Shown here one piece after another: positions 61,151-64,000 of a stretch of DNA of 64,000 bases. The notes beneath the pieces were generated by a model. It saw only the letters and a program-made list of their open reading frames with translations, did not search any database and had not been told where the DNA came from. Numbering within the stretch: the stretch's first letter is position 1; each line of letters starts with the position of its first letter. Source of the DNA: Ziziphus jujuba (taxonomy: Eukaryota > Streptophyta > Magnoliopsida > Rosales > Rhamnaceae); assembly GCF_031755915.1 (NCBI RefSeq), contig NC_083388.1, forward strand, positions 21,478,001 to 21,542,000, given 5' to 3'. A program made the position numbers and the translations under genes.

Positions 61151-64000
61151 CGATGATGGAGCACATCACAAGAGAGGTTGATGAAATTGATCTAAGTGCT
61201 ATTGTCTATGAGGTGAACCTAGTGGGTTCTAACCCAAGAGAGTGGTGGATAGATACAGGTGCAACCCGCCACATGTGTGTAGATAGAAGCATGTTCACCT
61301 CCTTCGAACCAAAGGCAAATGGGGAGAAGTTGTTCATGGGGAATTTTGCATATTTAGAAATCCAAGGGGAAGGCAAAATTGTCCTGAAGATGACCTTTGG
61401 GAAGGATCTGACTTTAAATAATGTACTGTATGTTCCAGATATTCGTAAGAATTTGGTGTCTAGATCGTTGCTAAGCAAACATGGTTTTCGCTTAGTGTTT
61501 GAGTTAGACAAGGTTATTTTGTCCAAGTATGGGATGTTTGTGGGAAAGAGCTATATAGTCAATGGTATGTTCAAATTGAATGTAATGACTATAATGCCAA
61601 AGAATATTAATAATAAAGCCAGTACTTTTTCCGTTTACTTGCTTGAGTCTTCTATTTTGTGGCATGGTAGACTAGGTCATGTTAATTATAATTCTTTGTG
61701 GAGGTTAATTAACTTGAATTATATTCCTATGTTTGATATTGATACCACACATAAGTGTGAAACTTGTGTAAAGGCACAATTAACGAGATTATCATATCAA
61801 ACAATTGAAAGAAATAATGAACATTTGGATTTAATACATAGTGATGTATGTAATTTAAAGTTTGCACCAACTAGAGGTGGTAATAAGTATTTTATCACCT
61901 TTATTGATGATAGTACGAAATATTGCTATGTGTACTTGCTTAAGAGCAAGGATGAGGCTATAGAAAAATTTATTCTCTATAAAATGAAAGTTGAAAATCA
62001 AAAGTAATCAGAAGTGATCGTGGTGGAGAGTATTGTGCTCAACATGGCATAATACATAAAGTTACTTCACCATACTTGCCACAATCAAATGGTGTGGCTG
62101 AACGGAAAAATAGGACTTTAAAAGAAATGATGAATGTAATGTTGATAAATTCTGGAGTATCTCAGAACTCGTGGGGGGGAGCCGTTTTGTTGGCAAATGA
62201 CCTTTTAAATAAGGTGCCTCGAAAGGACCCAGTAAAGACACCCTATGAATTATGGAAAGGAAGACAACCTTCCTAGCTAAAGTTGTAGTACCCACTCCAA
62301 AAAGAGTGAAGATAGATCCTAAAACAGTTAATTGCATTTTCTTAAGATATGCATAAAATAGTAGTGCATATTGGTTTCTTGTGTATAGGTAAGAAATTCC
62401 TGATATACACAAAACTACGATTATGGAATCGAGAAATGCATCATTTTTCGAACATATTTTTCCTTATCAAGTGGAAGAAAGATCGAGTTCATCGAAACAA
62501 ACTTATGATACTATCGATGAAGATAATCATGATAGTGACCAAGAACAAGAAACTGATGTTGAGACGGAGGTTGTACTTAGACGTAACAAGAGAGTAATAA
62601 AGGAAAAATCCTATGGTCGTGATTTTCTTACCTATATGCTAGAAAGTGAACCTCAAAGCTTTCAAGAAGCTATAAATTCTCTTGAAGGGAATTTATGGAA
62701 AGAAGCTGTAAAAAGTGAGATAGATTCTATTTTACAAAATCACACTTGGGGGTTAGTAGATCTTCCTCCAGGTTGTAAACCTTTAGGTTACAAATGGATT
62801 TTTAAAAGGAAGATGAAAGCAGATGGAACTATAGACAAATACAAGGCAAGACTTGTAATTAAATGATACAAGCAACAAGAAGGTCTTGATTACTTTGATA
62901 CTTATTCTCCAGGAACGAGAATAAATTCCATAAGGATAATACTAGCGATCCTGCACTGCGGGATCTAGAAGTACATCAAATGGATGTGAAAACAGCATTT
63001 CTTAATGGAGATCTAGATGAAGAGAACTATATGGAGCAACCTGAGGGTTTCTCCGCTCCAGGACAAGAAACGAAAGTCTGTAGATTGGTGAAGTCCTTGT
63101 ATGGACTTCAACAAGCTCCAAAGCAATGACATAAAAAATTTGATAATGCCATGCTAAGTGATGGATTTAAGATAAATGAGTGTGACAAGTGTATTTATGT
63201 AAAGGATACAGAGAATGGATATGTCATTCTTTGCTTGTATGTAGATGACATACTCATTGTGGGTAGTGATGACCATATGATTCGAACTACGAAAGCCATG
63301 TTAAATTCTAAATTTGATATGAAAGACATGAGACTTGCTGATGTAATTTTAGGAATAAAAATCACAAGGACTTCGAATAGAATCATTCTTAGTCAAACGC
63401 ATTATGTGGATAAAATATTGGCTAAGTTTAGTAAAGATGATACTAATATAGCCAGAACACCCATAGATGTGAGTTTACACTTATCCAAGAATAAAGGAGA
63501 TAGTGTATTTCAAGTCGAGTATGCAAGAGTGATTGGAAGTCTGATGTATTTAATGAATTGTACAAGACCAGACTTAGCCTACGCTATAAATAGACTAAGT
63601 AGATATACGAGTAATCCAAATGATGATCATTGGAAAGGAATCGTTAGAGTATTAAGATACTTACGATATACTTGTGAATATGAACTGCACTATACAAAAT
63701 ATCCGTCTGTATTAGAAGGATATAGTGATGCAAATTGAATATCAGATATCAAGGATTCAAAATCCACTAGTGGCTATGTATTTACATTAGCGGATGCAGC
63801 CGTAACATGGAAATCCTCTAAACAGATAGTAATAGATCAATCCACGATGAAATATGAGTGCATCTCATTAGATAAATGTGGTGAAGAGGCCGAATGGCTA
63901 CGCTAGTTTTTGGAAGACATTCCAAGGTGGCCTAAATCTGTGTCAGCAATAAGTATATATTGCGACAGTCAATCTGCTATTGGCAGGGCACAAAATATTA
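61151..64000 (+). pseudogene. copia pol (protease, integrase, RT, RNase H), degenerate
   Basis: Protease active site WWIDTGATRHMC is at about 61242. GAG-pre-integrase LWHGRLGHVNYNSLWRL ends in CETCVKAQ. Integrase core HSDVCNLKFAP, ITFIDDSTKYCYVYLLKSKD then breaks at a frame change near 62003 and resumes as SDRGGEY, PQSNGVAERKNRTLKEMMN. RT opens at about 62690 (LWKEAVKSEIDSILQNHTW, YKWIFKRKMKADG), with stops at about 62865 and beyond, and carries the catalytic YVDDILI at 63238. RNase H follows (YSDAN then a stop at 63736, [21 protein letters not shown]) and runs off the edge. Confidence 0.88.

Larger units (their letters stand above)
58500..64000 (+). mobile_element. Degenerate Ty1/copia retrotransposon (TX1-94-like), cut by window edge
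   Basis: Order of parts: a long noncoding 5' region from about 58500, gag from ATG 60286, protease, GAG-pre-integrase, integrase, reverse transcriptase and RNase H to the right edge. This order (integrase before RT) is copia. Many stops and at least one frameshift show it is dead. The 5' LTR limits could not be fixed because the 3' LTR lies outside the window. Its left end lies inside or just after the RLP fragment. Confidence 0.88.

Overview
This is 64 kb of AT-rich plant nuclear DNA, from a eudicot and probably a rosid. The evidence is intron-rich genes with GT-AG borders, plant-only families (RBOH NADPH oxidases, an isoprenylated heavy-metal protein, a class I formin, a receptor-like protein), and Ty1/copia and foldback transposons among AT-rich spacers full of (TA)n and poly-A/T runs. 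The species cannot be named from sequence alone. Exon borders below were placed by hand from splice sites and reading frame.

Layout, left to right. 1-3349 (-): RAD9, a checkpoint-clamp subunit, complete except for a few C-terminal codons off the left edge. 6036-8201 (-): a broken HSP70 pseudogene in two pieces. 8431-9545: a three-copy tandem repeat of about 390-400 bp. 12930-13225: a stray copy of a copia leader. 15500-17005 (-): a HIPP metal-binding protein ending in a CSIM prenylation box. 19590-38010: a head-to-tail duplication of about 9-10 kb, each unit carrying one minus-strand RBOHB-type NADPH oxidase gene. The right copy (29811-34329) is intact, 12 exons and 892 aa. The left copy (19912-24347) keeps its enzyme core in frame, but its N-terminal coding region is decayed and one loop is shortened with loss of two introns. 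43178-46501 (+): a four-exon class I formin.

The right third is mobile DNA. 49601-54871 is a large foldback element with terminal inverted repeats of about 0.9 kb around an array of palindromic repeats spaced about 200 bp apart; the array reverses orientation near 53 kb. 58226-58487 is the N-terminal fragment of a receptor-like protein gene. It is followed by a degenerate Ty1/copia element that runs off the right edge and has a G-box-rich leader.

The real genes do not form a pathway. The most interesting parts are the diverged RBOH tandem pair and the hairpin-array foldback element. I found no CRISPR, rRNA or canonical tRNA gene.
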